DNA from: Chryseobacterium luteum
GTDB taxonomy: Bacteria; Bacteroidota; Bacteroidia; Flavobacteriales; Weeksellaceae
Length of the DNA: 64,000 nucleotides
Direction of reading: 5' to 3'
NCBI RefSeq assembly: GCF_000737785.1
Contig: NZ_JPRO01000015.1
Span: forward strand, 1-64,000
A program made the position numbers and the translations under genes. The notes beneath the pieces are model-generated. The model had not been told where the DNA came from and did no database searches. It was given only the letters and a program-made list of their open reading frames with translations. Below, one piece after another: positions 16,706 through 25,632 of this stretch (positions are counted from its first letter, which is position 1; the number at the start of each line of letters is the position of its first letter).

Positions 16706-17377
16706 ATGGCAATTAATTTACAGAAAGGTCAGACGATTGATTTAAGAAAAAATGACCGTGGAGAAAGTGTTTATGACCTTTCAAAAGTAACGATCGGTTT
16801 AGGATGGGATGTAAGAAAACAAGGCGGTTTCTTTGGGAAACTCTTCAGTAAAGAAGCAGAATACGATCTTGATGCCGTTGCATTTCTTTTAGACGGAAAC
16901 GGTAAAGTAGCCAATCTGGGAAAAACGGTACAGACCAATGAAGGAAGACAGATCGCGCTTTATCAGGGTGATGTGGTTTTCTTTAATTCTATGCAGCATC
17001 CAAGCGGAAATATATGGCTGACCGGAGACAACAGAACCGGCGCAGGAGACGGAGATGATGAGCAGATCATCGTTAAACTGGACCAGCTGGACGAAAGCTA
17101 TCAGAAAATATTATTCCTGGTGACCATTTATCAGGGAAAACAGAATAACCAGCATTTCGGGATGATCGAAAATGCTTTTATCAGAGCGGTAGATGCCAAA
17201 GGTAAAGAGATTACCAAATACAGCCTTTCAGGGGATGCGAGTATGAACGGAAAATGTGCGATGGTATTTGCCGAAGCCTACCGTCACAATGGCGACTGGA
17301 AGTTCCGTGCCATTGGAGAACCTCACCAGACGGATAACTTTATTGAAATTCTGAAGGAGTACGCATACAGCAATTAA
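16706..17377 (+). CDS. TerD-family protein, second copy
   Basis: The 223-residue paralogue of the preceding protein starts with the same MAINLQKGQ and then diverges: it has an insertion (KQGGFFGKLFSKEAEYDL) and the acidic segments LDAVAFLLDGNGKVANLGK, VVFFNSMQHPSGNIWLTGDN and RTGAGDGDDEQIIVKLDQLD. The end MVFAEAYRHNGDWKFRAIGE matches the family. The gap to the first copy is 29 nt. The identical first nine codons show recent duplication or conversion of the 5' end. A long hairpin follows its stop. Confidence 0.92.
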   Translation: MAINLQKGQTIDLRKNDRGESVYDLSKVTIGLGWDVRKQGGFFGKLFSKEAEYDLDAVAFLLDGNGKVANLGKTVQTNEGRQIALYQGDVVFFNSMQHPSGNIWLTGDNRTGAGDGDDEQIIVKLDQLDESYQKILFLVTIYQGKQNNQHFGMIENAFIRAVDAKGKEITKYSLSGDASMNGKCAMVFAEAYRHNGDWKFRAIGEPHQTDNFIEILKEYAYSN

Positions 17378-17400
17378 ACCCGAATATTTATCAAACTCAA

Positions 17401-17438
17401 AAGCCGGCAGCGGAAGTTGAAAACTTCCCTGCCGGCTT
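17401..17438 (+). other. strong intra-operon hairpin between terD and vWA genes
   Basis: AAGCCGGCAG plus GGAAG pair with CTTCC plus CTGCCGGCTT with one bulged C. There is no T tract after it, so it is more likely an mRNA stabilising or processing structure than a terminator. Confidence 0.7.
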
Positions 17439-17459
17439 CAGAATTAATATTGTCTTACC

Positions 17460-18098
17460 ATGAGCAGGAGATTATTAGCATACTTTTTACTGGATACTTC
17501 CGGATCTATGAACGGAGAGCCTATCCAGGCACTGAATAACGGATTTAACGGGCTGATAAGCATGCTCCGTGCAGATCCCCAGGCAATGGACAGCCTTCAT
17601 CTGAGCGTGATCACTTTTGACCGTGAAGTGAAAAATATCATTCCGCTGACCGACCTGGCCAGTTTTTACCCGATGGAGATCACCTGTCCTGACAGCGGGC
17701 CTACCCATACCGGTGCGGCACTGGAGATGGTTTCGGAGTTGGTGAAGAAAGAGCTGGTGAAAGGTTCTTCAGATGAAAAAGAAGACTGGAGGCCATTGCT
17801 GTTTATATTTACCGACGGAAGGCCATCCGATATCCAGAAATACAGACAGATGATTCCTGTGATCAGAGGCCTGGAATTTGGAGCTATTGTTGGCTGTGCA
17901 GCAGGTCCGAAAGCAGATGAGCAATTTCTGAAGGAGCTTACCGATCATGTGGTAAAACTGGATACAACCGACGCTATAACGCTTTCCTCATTTTTCAAAT
18001 GGGTGAGTTCATCCATCACGATGGGCGGAAAGTCACAGGGGACAGGAGAAAGCACACCGCTGCCTCCACCGCCTTCCGAGCTTAATATTATTATCTAA
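17460..18098 (+). CDS. vWA-domain protein of the TerY-P system
   Basis: The 212-residue cytosolic protein is essentially one von Willebrand A domain. The metal-ion adhesion site is intact: LLDTSGSMNG (DxSxS) near residue 11, a threonine in SGPTHTGAALEM near residue 80, and an aspartate in FIFTDGRPSD near residue 120. A Pro-rich tail (PLPPPPSELN) follows. It resembles E. coli TerY without its C-terminal zinc domain. It lies 23 nt before a second vWA gene and probably acts with it, the PP2C phosphatase and the kinase. Confidence 0.9.
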   Translation: MSRRLLAYFLLDTSGSMNGEPIQALNNGFNGLISMLRADPQAMDSLHLSVITFDREVKNIIPLTDLASFYPMEITCPDSGPTHTGAALEMVSELVKKELVKGSSDEKEDWRPLLFIFTDGRPSDIQKYRQMIPVIRGLEFGAIVGCAAGPKADEQFLKELTDHVVKLDTTDAITLSSFFKWVSSSITMGGKSQGTGESTPLPPPPSELNIII

Positions 18099-18121
18099 AC
18101 CATTTGTCTTTACTATAAATT

Positions 18122-19165
18122 ATGAGAAGACTGCCCATTTATTTTTTAGTCGATGTTTCCGAATCTATGGTTGGAGAGCCTATTGAACAGGTACAGGAAG
18201 GTATCGCCAATATCATCAGAGAATTAAAGAAAGACCCGTATTCACTGGAAACGGTTTATATTTCCATTATAGGTTTCGCGGGAGAGGCCGAAGTGATCAC
18301 GCCGCTCCAGGATATCATCAGTTTTTATCCGCCAAAGATCCCGATTGGAAGCGGTACATCGCTGTCCCAGGGTCTTATCAAAGTAATGGACTGCATAGAT
18401 AAAGACATTATAAAAACAACTTATGAAAGAAAAGGCGACTGGAAACCTATCGTTTTTCTTTTTACGGACGGCGTTCCTACCGATGATGCTACAAAAGCTA
18501 TCGAAAGATGGAATAATAAATACCACGGAAAATCCAACACCATAGCTGTTTCTATCGGAGAAAACACCAACTATAAACTGCTTGGGACGTTATCGGATAA
18601 CGTTTTACTGTTCAATAATTCTGATGAGAATTCTTATAAAGAATTTTTCAAATGGGTGACGGATTCCATTAAAACAACCAGCCAGAGTGTTACCGAGGCC
18701 AATAAAGAAGGAATCAACCTTTCCAAGATCGATTCCATTATTCTGGAAAAAGTAGATCCTGAAATGGAACAGAAATTCCCCGACAATAATTTTGTGGTTC
18801 TGAACGGGAAATGTTCGGAAACGGAGAAACTGTATTTAATGAAGTTCAAAAAAACATTCGCCGAATCAGGGATACCGGGAATGTCTACAAGATATTACAG
18901 ACTGGATGGAGCCTATAAAATTGATGAAAAAGCCTATTTCAGGCTGTCATCTTCCCGGAAAAATAATCTTAAAATTTCGATAGAAGAGCTTCAGGGAGGC
19001 ACTTCGTGCCCTCACTGTGCGAATCCTGTTGCATTGGCTACCTGTTCGTGTGGCGGAATTCACTGCCTGAAAGGAGAAGGGTATAACAAATGTCCGTGGT
19101 GCGGCACTTCAGATTATTACGGATTTTCAAGCGAAGGATTTGATATTAACCGGACACTGGGATAA
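18122..19165 (+). CDS. TerY-like vWA protein with C-terminal zinc-binding domain
   Basis: The 347-residue protein has a vWA domain (residues 1-~190) with an intact MIDAS: FLVDVSESMVG, GSGTSLSQGL and FLFTDGVPTDD. A linker (residues ~190-290) is followed by a TerY-C type zinc domain with paired cysteines: CPHCANPVALATCSCGGIHC and CPWCG. It is the canonical vWA member of the TerY-P triad (vWA, PP2C, kinase) named in comparative-genomic work on tellurite systems. The next gene, PP2C, begins 38 nt later. A phosphoprotein scaffold or ligand-binding role is inferred. Confidence 0.9.
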   Translation: MRRLPIYFLVDVSESMVGEPIEQVQEGIANIIRELKKDPYSLETVYISIIGFAGEAEVITPLQDIISFYPPKIPIGSGTSLSQGLIKVMDCIDKDIIKTTYERKGDWKPIVFLFTDGVPTDDATKAIERWNNKYHGKSNTIAVSIGENTNYKLLGTLSDNVLLFNNSDENSYKEFFKWVTDSIKTTSQSVTEANKEGINLSKIDSIILEKVDPEMEQKFPDNNFVVLNGKCSETEKLYLMKFKKTFAESGIPGMSTRYYRLDGAYKIDEKAYFRLSSSRKNNLKISIEELQGGTSCPHCANPVALATCSCGGIHCLKGEGYNKCPWCGTSDYYGFSSEGFDINRTLG

Positions 19166-19203
19166 CAGAATGAAGTCCTGTTTCTGAGACCAAACACAAA
19201 ACC

Positions 19204-20427
19204 ATGGAAAAAGCTGTTATTTACAGGGAAAAAGAAGAATTTAAAGAAGTCCATCTGGTCCTTAAAAATGCCAGTTCAAAACAATTTTATGAATTCAGTT
19301 TTGAGATGGATGATTTTCCGAATATAAGGATCAAAAATATCGTTAATCTGCAGGAAACCGGGCTTGTATTCGAAAATAACAAAATATCCGGAATTCCTTA
19401 CACAAGTAACGTTCATGACCTGGATATTGAATTCTATCACATTCATGACCAAAGCAATACGGAGATCAAAAAAGTGCACCTGTTTGTTAATGCGGATCCC
19501 AAAGATCTCTGGAAAAATATTCCATCCGATCCCGGTGATGTTTACTATAAACCGGACGAAATAGCTTATAAAGGAAAGTTTTCAGATAAAAAAATTGCCG
19601 TTGTATCGAAAAGAGGACGTTCCCATGCCCATGAAGGAAAATTCAGGGATGATGATTTTGCAGTGAACGAACTTCCCGGAGACTGGAACATTGTTTCTGT
19701 GGCAGATGGCGCGGGTTCTGCAATCATGGCAAGAGAAGGATCAAGGCTGGCGTCTGTTTCAGTGAACCGATTTTTCAACTCTGAAGAAATTTTAAAAGGA
19801 ATCGAAAAGAATATTGAAACGGTTTACAATACTTCTGAATTATCAAAGCAATCTGAAGCCAGGGAGAATATCATAAGACTTTTGTATGAAGGAGTGCTGC
19901 ATGTATATCATACTTTGGATCAAGCAGCAACAGAGAATTCGTTTTCTATAAAGGATTTCCACACGACGCTGATCTTTGCGCTAACAAAAAAGTTTGATTT
20001 TGGGTATGTTATCCTCACTTTTGGAGTGGGAGACTGCCCGATTAACCTGATCAGCCCGGAATTTTCTGAAGTAAAGCTTCTGAACCGGATGGATGTGGGT
20101 GAATTTGGCGGCGGTACCCGGTTTATCACAATGAAAGATATCTTTGGCGATGATATGGCTTCAAGATTCGGAATAACCTGCGTGAACGATTTTTCCTATC
20201 TGGTACTGATGACGGACGGTATTTACGATCCAAAATTCATGACAGAAAGTAAGCTTGAAGATACAGATAGCTGGACAACTTTTTTTAACGATCTGAAAGG
20301 AAATAATGATGACCGCGCGAAGGTAGACTTTATCAACGATACACATATTGATCAACAGCTTCTGGCATGGACTGATTTCTGGAGCCGGGGAAATCATGAC
20401 GACAGAACACTGGCCATAATCTATTAA
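19204..20427 (+). CDS. PP2C-family protein phosphatase with N-terminal extra domain
   Basis: The 407-residue protein has about 130 residues of beta-rich unknown sequence, then a PP2C domain. PP2C motifs are: RGRSHAHEGKFRDDDFAV, VSVADGAGSAIMAREGS (metal Asp), FHTTLIFALTKK, ILTFGVGDCPINL, YLVLMTDGIYDP (metal Asp) and WSRGNHDDRTLAIIY (metal Asp). It should remove phosphate from Ser/Thr residues, most simply on the kinase next door or its targets. The kinase ORF starts five bases after its stop, so the two are translationally close. Confidence 0.9.
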   Translation: MEKAVIYREKEEFKEVHLVLKNASSKQFYEFSFEMDDFPNIRIKNIVNLQETGLVFENNKISGIPYTSNVHDLDIEFYHIHDQSNTEIKKVHLFVNADPKDLWKNIPSDPGDVYYKPDEIAYKGKFSDKKIAVVSKRGRSHAHEGKFRDDDFAVNELPGDWNIVSVADGAGSAIMAREGSRLASVSVNRFFNSEEILKGIEKNIETVYNTSELSKQSEARENIIRLLYEGVLHVYHTLDQAATENSFSIKDFHTTLIFALTKKFDFGYVILTFGVGDCPINLISPEFSEVKLLNRMDVGEFGGGTRFITMKDIFGDDMASRFGITCVNDFSYLVLMTDGIYDPKFMTESKLEDTDSWTTFFNDLKGNNDDRAKVDFINDTHIDQQLLAWTDFWSRGNHDDRTLAIIY

Positions 20428-20432
20428 AAAAC

Positions 20433-21944
20433 ATGAAAAAAACCGTTAAAGTTGTTTCCATCCTGGATGCTGCAAAATCTTATGAATACATAGATGAAAG
20501 CCCGATTCGCGGCGGAGTGAAGGATGTTTATTTTTCGCCGGAAAGGGAATATGTGGTGGCTTTTTACCGCAATCCTCTGGATGCGGGGCAGAAAGAGCGG
20601 ATTATGAGAATAGTTTCCACTTATCTGGGGAATATCCGGAACGGCAATTCAGCGGATTATTTTCTGAACGAAATCTTCAGATGGCCGTATGATATTGTAG
20701 AAAAAGACAAGCTGACGGGAATTGTGGTTCCCATTTACCATAATAAATTCTTCTTTGCGAAAGGATATATAGGATCAGATAATATCCAGGGGCAGGATAA
20801 AGTCGGGAAATGGTTCACTGCTCCCATGTTCAGGAATAAGCAGTATCCACTGAGGCTGGATCATTCGGAACTGGGAGACTGGCTGAGCTACTTCCAGATC
20901 ACCATCAATATCAGCCGGGGAGTGAAAAAGCTTCACCAGATGGGGTTGGCGCACTCAGATCTTTCTTATAATAATATTCTGATAGATCCGGTAACGAAGT
21001 CTGCCTGCATTATTGATATAGACGGATTGGTTGTTCCAAAACTGTTCCCACCCGAAGTAATCGGAACCGCAGATTTTATTGCTCCCGAAGTTTTGAAGAC
21101 CAAACATCTGAGTATGCAGGATCCCGGAAGACATCTGCCCAACCAGAAAACGGATCTGCATGCATTGGCGGTGCTGATCTATATGTACCTGCTCCGAAGG
21201 CATCCTTTAAGGGGAGGAAAAATATGGGACCTGGATTCTGAAAAGGATGAGGTGATTTCTATGGGTGAAAAAGCTTTATTCATAGAGCATTCCAGTGATC
21301 CGTCCAACCATGTAAAAGCTGATCATCTGAGAAAATGGGATGCTTTCTGGGGCGATCCTCAAAAAATTCCTTACACCGCTGCCGGTCCTTACCTTTCTGA
21401 ACTGTTTAGAAAAGCATTTATCGACGGACTTCACGACCCGATAAGGCGCCCTACAGCCAATGAGTGGGAATCAGCACTTCTGAAGACCGCCGACCTGATC
21501 CAGCCCTGCCATAATCCTGAATGCACTGAAAAATGGTACGTCTTTGACAACAGCAGCAACCCGAAATGCCCTTTCTGCGGTACTCCACACCGCGGAACGC
21601 TTCCCGTCCTGGACCTGTATTTTAAATTTGATGATGAGGTCTGGAAGCCGGAAAACCACAGATTGATGGTGTACAACAACCAGTATTTATTCAAGTGGCA
21701 TGTTTCCAGAAAGGTGATCAGAAATGAAAATCTTACGATGCAGGATAAAATGCCTGTCGGGTATTTCACTTTTCATGATGGAAGATGGGTATTGGTTAAT
21801 CAGAGTCTGACTTCTATGAAAGATGTTACGGAGCAGAAAGAGATTCCACCCGGATCTATGGTAGAGCTTACGGATGGCAAGAAAATTCTGTTATCAGCCG
21901 AAGAAGGCGGGAGACTGATCTTTGTTACTTTAGCGAATCAGTAA
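20433..21944 (+). CDS. atypical protein kinase with zinc ribbon and C-terminal beta domain
   Basis: The 503-residue protein has an N-terminal kinase-like domain (residues ~15-350). The catalytic loop is HSDLSYNNILIDP, with Asp and Asn kept but the usual Lys changed to Ser, and the DFG equivalent is CIIDIDGLVVP. The beta-3 lysine region reads VVAFYR, so ATP-binding lysine may be replaced by Arg. TADFIAPEV fits the activation/P+1 loop. Residues ~360-385 form a zinc ribbon (CHNPEC...CPFCG) and the last 100 are beta-rich, FHA-like at best. It closes the TerY-P operon and overlaps tail-to-tail with a GNAT gene by 20 bases. Confidence 0.85.
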   Translation: MKKTVKVVSILDAAKSYEYIDESPIRGGVKDVYFSPEREYVVAFYRNPLDAGQKERIMRIVSTYLGNIRNGNSADYFLNEIFRWPYDIVEKDKLTGIVVPIYHNKFFFAKGYIGSDNIQGQDKVGKWFTAPMFRNKQYPLRLDHSELGDWLSYFQITINISRGVKKLHQMGLAHSDLSYNNILIDPVTKSACIIDIDGLVVPKLFPPEVIGTADFIAPEVLKTKHLSMQDPGRHLPNQKTDLHALAVLIYMYLLRRHPLRGGKIWDLDSEKDEVISMGEKALFIEHSSDPSNHVKADHLRKWDAFWGDPQKIPYTAAGPYLSELFRKAFIDGLHDPIRRPTANEWESALLKTADLIQPCHNPECTEKWYVFDNSSNPKCPFCGTPHRGTLPVLDLYFKFDDEVWKPENHRLMVYNNQYLFKWHVSRKVIRNENLTMQDKMPVGYFTFHDGRWVLVNQSLTSMKDVTEQKEIPPGSMVELTDGKKILLSAEEGGRLIFVTLANQ

Positions 21945-22404
21945 TTTGAGGATTGAGATCCTCGAAGTCCTCATGAAATTCCATAAAAAAAGAATGCTCG
22001 TCTTCATCTGTAATTTTAAAGCCTAAACCTGAATATAGATTTTGAGCCTTATTGGTTTTTAAGACGCTTAATTCTACTGTTTTTCCTTCTTTGGAAGCTT
22101 CCTTCAGAATATCTGTTAAAATCATTTTTCCTAGTCCTTTTCCCTGTTGGTCTGGGGCTATCTGCAGTTGCAGAACTTCTGTTTTATCATCACCTCTGTT
22201 GATTTTCAGTAATCCGGCCGGTTCATCATTTAAAAGGATGATATGGGCTTTGTCGAACTGATAAAGAATTCTATGAAGTGTTGTTTCTCTGTCTGTCGGA
22301 AGATTGGAATCTGCGTAATGCGGATTCATGGTTTTCGTTCTTAGATCAAGAAGATAATCAATGTCGTTTTCTGAAGCTTTTCTGTACGTAATAGTGGTGT
22401 TCAT
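21925..22404 (-). CDS. GNAT-family N-acetyltransferase
   Basis: The 159-residue protein has the GNAT fold: N-terminal ITYRKASENDIDYLLDLR, the strand AGLLKINRGDDKTEVLQLQIAP and the acetyl-CoA pyrophosphate loop QGKGLGKMI (Q/RxxGxG/A), then AQNLYSGLGFKIT. It transfers an acetyl group from acetyl-CoA to an amine; the substrate is unknown. Its 3' end overlaps the last 20 bases of the kinase gene on the other strand, and it is last in a minus-strand run of small genes. Confidence 0.88.
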   Translation of the reverse strand: MNTTITYRKASENDIDYLLDLRTKTMNPHYADSNLPTDRETTLHRILYQFDKAHIILLNDEPAGLLKINRGDDKTEVLQLQIAPDQQGKGLGKMILTDILKEASKEGKTVELSVLKTNKAQNLYSGLGFKITDEDEHSFFMEFHEDFEDLNPQITDSLK

Positions 22405-22455
22405 AAGTTGAGTGAGATCCAGTTTTTGAGCCAGTTTGTTATTACCTGCCAGGAA

Positions 22456-23238
22456 TTAATAGGAATCTAAGATAACGATTCTTGGATTTTTTTCTGTATC
22501 AATTCTCAGTTTCATTTCGATGGACTGTTTAAAAAATGCATACGCATAGTAGATAGTCTGTATGTAAGGATCTTTCTCATCAGATGAACAGTCTTTGATA
22601 AAGTCACATTCACGTTCAATTTCTTTAAACAGGATGAGGTTATTTTCATGGTCTGCCGTTATATGCCGGATGATGTCTTCCTCAGTTTTCGTAAACTCAT
22701 ACTCATAACCGTCCATTTTTTTATCCAGGATCATTTTCATCAGCAGGATCATATAATCATTAAATTTTAAAAATTTTTTTGAATCTATATTAATGCCGCC
22801 ATCACTATTCCCCAATTCATAATTCTCCGGTTCATAAATGGGAAAATAATGGGTGTAGTTTCCATATTGAAACATATAGCTCGTACAAACCGTTGAGGTA
22901 GGAAGTTCATACAGCAGGATGAGTCCATAACGGTCATACAATTCCTCAAGATATTTTTCCCTTGTGGCATAATCACTCCCTGTAGATTCCGAATATATTT
23001 CTTCAGAGAGAAAAAGAATGATTTCAAACAGTTCATCAGCCGTTATGGTGTTGATATCACTTTTGACCTTTTCCAGCACTTTTTCAAGGGTAATATCATA
23101 AGTGCCTATTTCTTTTTTCCTGTCTTCCAGATATTCTTTAAACGTTCTTGTGTGGAAGGTTCTGTTTTGCAGATCCTCATAAAGGTTTGCAGAAGCCTTT
23201 TCCTTATCGAACATATAGATTTCGGTATTTCTTCCCAT
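22456..23238 (-). CDS. uncharacterised protein
   Basis: The 260-residue, acidic, mainly helical protein has no signal peptide or membrane segment and is not recognised. A start at MFDKEK, eight codons in, is also possible. Residues ~48-85 (ITLEKVLEKVKSDINTITAD) resemble the SLEIIKNKVKDSVETLSKE stretch of the protein at 26034-26672; both follow with 'EL..IL..' helices, hinting at a shared family. It lies 15 nt after the exonuclease gene in a minus-strand run, which suggests co-transcription. Confidence 0.65.
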   Translation of the reverse strand: MGRNTEIYMFDKEKASANLYEDLQNRTFHTRTFKEYLEDRKKEIGTYDITLEKVLEKVKSDINTITADELFEIILFLSEEIYSESTGSDYATREKYLEELYDRYGLILLYELPTSTVCTSYMFQYGNYTHYFPIYEPENYELGNSDGGINIDSKKFLKFNDYMILLMKMILDKKMDGYEYEFTKTEEDIIRHITADHENNLILFKEIERECDFIKDCSSDEKDPYIQTIYYAYAFFKQSIEMKLRIDTEKNPRIVILDSY

Positions 23239-23253
23239 GCAGTTTAATTTGAA

Positions 23254-23775
23254 CTATTTCAAGCCTATTTTCAGTCCCATTTCATTTTTCATATGCAGCA
23301 GAACTTCGGCATTTCCTCTTGCATCATCTACAGGATTGTGCGTATGTTCTGTTTTGCGGAGATGCTTCCACTGGGCGAAAGTATCTTTTTCCAGTCCGCA
23401 ATACAGATCAGACAGCCTTCTTGATGAATAACCGAAAGGATTTTTCCCGGTGAAATGATGAAAATACCAGCAGATGAACATCCAGTCGAAACCGTTGTTG
23501 TCACTGATGAAAATGGGCCTTCCTTTAGAATTTTCTTTAATCCATTCTTCAAATTCTGTCATGACTTTCCCGGGATCATCAAAATTCATCGTTTCCTCCC
23601 TGCTGAAACCGGAAACGGCCAAAGCATCCGGATTGAACTTTTCTGAGATAGGTTTCAGTTTTCCGTAGAAAGTAGTATCCAGTTCCTCATTCACAAGGAC
23701 TGCTCCAAAACATACCATTGAAAAATCTCCGGGAATCGGGCCGTCCGATTCAATATCGACCATAAAATAGCTCAT
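23254..23775 (-). CDS. DEDDh 3'-5' exonuclease
   Basis: The 173-residue protein is a compact DEDDh nuclease. Motif I is FMVDIESDGP (D7, E9), motif II lies at SDNNGFDWMFICWYF, and motif III is HNPVDDARGNAEVL with catalytic His and Asp. It resembles the short RNase T/Rv2179c-like exoribonucleases rather than DNA polymerase epsilon subunits. Substrate, RNA or DNA, is not decided by sequence. The gap to the upstream gene is three bases, so the two are surely co-transcribed. Confidence 0.87.
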   Translation of the reverse strand: MSYFMVDIESDGPIPGDFSMVCFGAVLVNEELDTTFYGKLKPISEKFNPDALAVSGFSREETMNFDDPGKVMTEFEEWIKENSKGRPIFISDNNGFDWMFICWYFHHFTGKNPFGYSSRRLSDLYCGLEKDTFAQWKHLRKTEHTHNPVDDARGNAEVLLHMKNEMGLKIGLK

Positions 23776-23778
23776 TGT

Positions 23779-24321
23779 CTAATCAAATTTTATATTTCTG
23801 CGGTCCAGATAGGCTTCATCAATCTCTTCTCTTTCCAGCCGGTCAGGGTAAATGGAAATTTTTATGAATTCATTTTCGTAAGAATCTGCGACAAACAGCT
23901 CATTACCATTTAATTTTATTTTCTTGCGGAAGCCTTTCGTAATAATTTCTTCTGCTTTTAATGTATGGACATTGAAAATAAAAAGCCTTTCACCGTGCTT
24001 ATCAAGGTATTGGGTCACAAGGGAATTTTCAAAAAACTGTAAATATCCTCCTGATGAAGGCTGTCCCATTGTATTAATCGGGGGGCGCCAATTGATGATG
24101 GTATCCCTGTTTATTTTTATTCTTACCAGTTCGTGTCCCACTTCGTTACTCTGCCACCATGCGAAAACTCCCTGGTTATTGATGGCTGTACTGTACTTGC
24201 ATATTTCAATTTCGGCCCCGAATGCATCTTTCCAGAAAATCCGGTCTTCTTCAATTTCAAAATCCCGAACCGTCATATAGAGTTCTTCCTCTATTATTTC
24301 GAAAATTTCTTTTGTGGTCAT
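23779..24321 (-). CDS. uncharacterised protein
   Basis: The 180-residue acidic protein is not recognised. It has no signal peptide or membrane segment; beta-rich stretches (GAEIEICKYSTAINNQGVFA, HELVRIKINRDTIINWRPP) and a C-terminal charged segment (RLEREEIDEAYLDRRNIKFD) are visible. It starts a minus-strand unit with the exonuclease three bases later, and a perfect -7 element lies 17 nt before its ATG. Joint function with the exonuclease is inference from spacing only. Confidence 0.65.
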   Translation of the reverse strand: MTTKEIFEIIEEELYMTVRDFEIEEDRIFWKDAFGAEIEICKYSTAINNQGVFAWWQSNEVGHELVRIKINRDTIINWRPPINTMGQPSSGGYLQFFENSLVTQYLDKHGERLFIFNVHTLKAEEIITKGFRKKIKLNGNELFVADSYENEFIKISIYPDRLEREEIDEAYLDRRNIKFD

Positions 24322-24338
24322 ACCGTTTATTAAGAAAA

Positions 24339-24346
24339 CAAATATA
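24339..24346 (-). promoter_or_regulatory. promoter of exonuclease operon (-7 element)
   Basis: Minus-strand TATATTTG matches TAnnTTTG, 17 nt before the ATG at 24321. Confidence 0.55.
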
Positions 24347-24362
24347 TTAAAAACACCTCTAC

Positions 24363-25559
24363 TTATATCAGTTCAAAAAAATCTCTTCTTCCTATTTTGA
24401 TCTTTGTCTGTACAAGTAATTCAATTTCCTGATCAGGATCCATGACCTTGATATTATTAATCTGAATGCCTCCGCTTTGGATCAGTCTTCGGATTGCCGA
24501 TTTACTGAGTTCGCTTTTAAGCCGGCTGCATAATTCCACTGCTTTCATTGTATTTTCGTGAGAAAATGAGGCTAAAGAAATAGGTTCGTAAACTTTCTCT
24601 TCAAAGTTTTTATTCTGAAACTGGCTGCTGAAAAATGCTTCTGCAAGCTCTGCCGCTGAATGATCATGGTATTGGCTGATGATATTTTTAGCAACCAGCT
24701 TTTTGATATTCATGGGGTTTTCACCGTTCTCTAATTTTAATTTCAAATCAATTTTTTCTTCAGCAGAAAAATCAGAAGCAAGATCAACGAATTCATCGAT
24801 CAGGCTGTCTGGAATCGACATGGTTTTTCCGAACATCTCATTCGGTTCATCTGTAAGCCCGATCATATTGTTTAAAGATTTACTCATTTTTTCCTTACCG
24901 TCAAGACCTTTCAGAAGAGGCATACACATTACAGTCTGGGCCGGCATCTGGTGAACTTCCTGGAGCTGTCTTCCCATGGTACAGTTGAAAAGCTGGTCCG
25001 TTCCGCCCATCTCAATATCACATTCAATCTGTACAGAATCGAAGCCCTGGAGGATAGGGTATATGAGTTCATGCATGGCAATCGGAGTATTTTCCGTAAA
25101 CCTTTTATTGAAATCATTACGGTGCATCAACTGGGCTACCGTAACTTTCGACATCAGCTGAATCACTTCTGAAAAGTTCAGCGCATCCAGCCATTCAGAA
25201 TTAAAGACAATATTAGCTTTTTCCACATCAATAATCTTCGAAAGCTGATTGATATACGTTTGAGCATTACGACTGACCTCTTCAGCGCTTAATGGTTTCC
25301 GTGCCTTGTTTTTCCCTGTCGGATCCCCGATTCTTGCCGTAAAGCTTCCGACAACAATCACGAGCTGGTGTCCCAGGTCCTGGAACTGTTTGAGCTTTTT
25401 AAGCACCACAGCGTGCCCCAGATGCAGATCCGGAGCGGTAGGATCAAATCCCAGCTTGATAATTAATTTCCTGTTTTCCTTCTCAGCGGTTTTCAGTTTC
25501 TGTTCCAGACCGTTTTCCGGAAGAATGATGGCTGCATTTTCTTGTAATGTATTGATCAT
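24363..25559 (-). CDS. tyrS: tyrosyl-tRNA synthetase
   Basis: The 398-residue class I synthetase has LGFDPTAPDLHLGHAVVLKKL (HIGH motif as HLGH), GDPTGKNKARKPLS, the tyrosine-binding ECDIEMGGTDQLFN, and KMSKS in DGKEKMSKSLNN. The C-terminal S4 RNA-binding domain follows (SKSAIRRLIQSGGIQINN). It charges tRNA-Tyr. Its upstream region on the minus strand carries a short ORF with tandem Tyr codons and a terminator hairpin, which suggests control by transcription attenuation. Start at MINTLQEN is 25 nt after the terminator. Confidence 0.97.
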   Translation of the reverse strand: MINTLQENAAIILPENGLEQKLKTAEKENRKLIIKLGFDPTAPDLHLGHAVVLKKLKQFQDLGHQLVIVVGSFTARIGDPTGKNKARKPLSAEEVSRNAQTYINQLSKIIDVEKANIVFNSEWLDALNFSEVIQLMSKVTVAQLMHRNDFNKRFTENTPIAMHELIYPILQGFDSVQIECDIEMGGTDQLFNCTMGRQLQEVHQMPAQTVMCMPLLKGLDGKEKMSKSLNNMIGLTDEPNEMFGKTMSIPDSLIDEFVDLASDFSAEEKIDLKLKLENGENPMNIKKLVAKNIISQYHDHSAAELAEAFFSSQFQNKNFEEKVYEPISLASFSHENTMKAVELCSRLKSELSKSAIRRLIQSGGIQINNIKVMDPDQEIELLVQTKIKIGRRDFFELI

Positions 25560-25578
25560 ATGTATTAGGTTTTAAAAC

Positions 25579-25608
25579 AAAAAAAGCCCGGACAATGCTG
25601 TCCGGGCT
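25579..25608 (-). terminator. terminator (attenuator) in the tyrS leader
   Basis: On the minus strand AGCCCGGAC (25608-25600), loop AGCATT, GTCCGGGCT (25593-25585), then seven T. It stands between the leader ORF and the tyrS ATG with no other gene in between, so it acts before tyrS and not after an upstream gene. Confidence 0.85.
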
Positions 25609-25632
25609 CTATATTTAGTTAAGTTATTCTTG

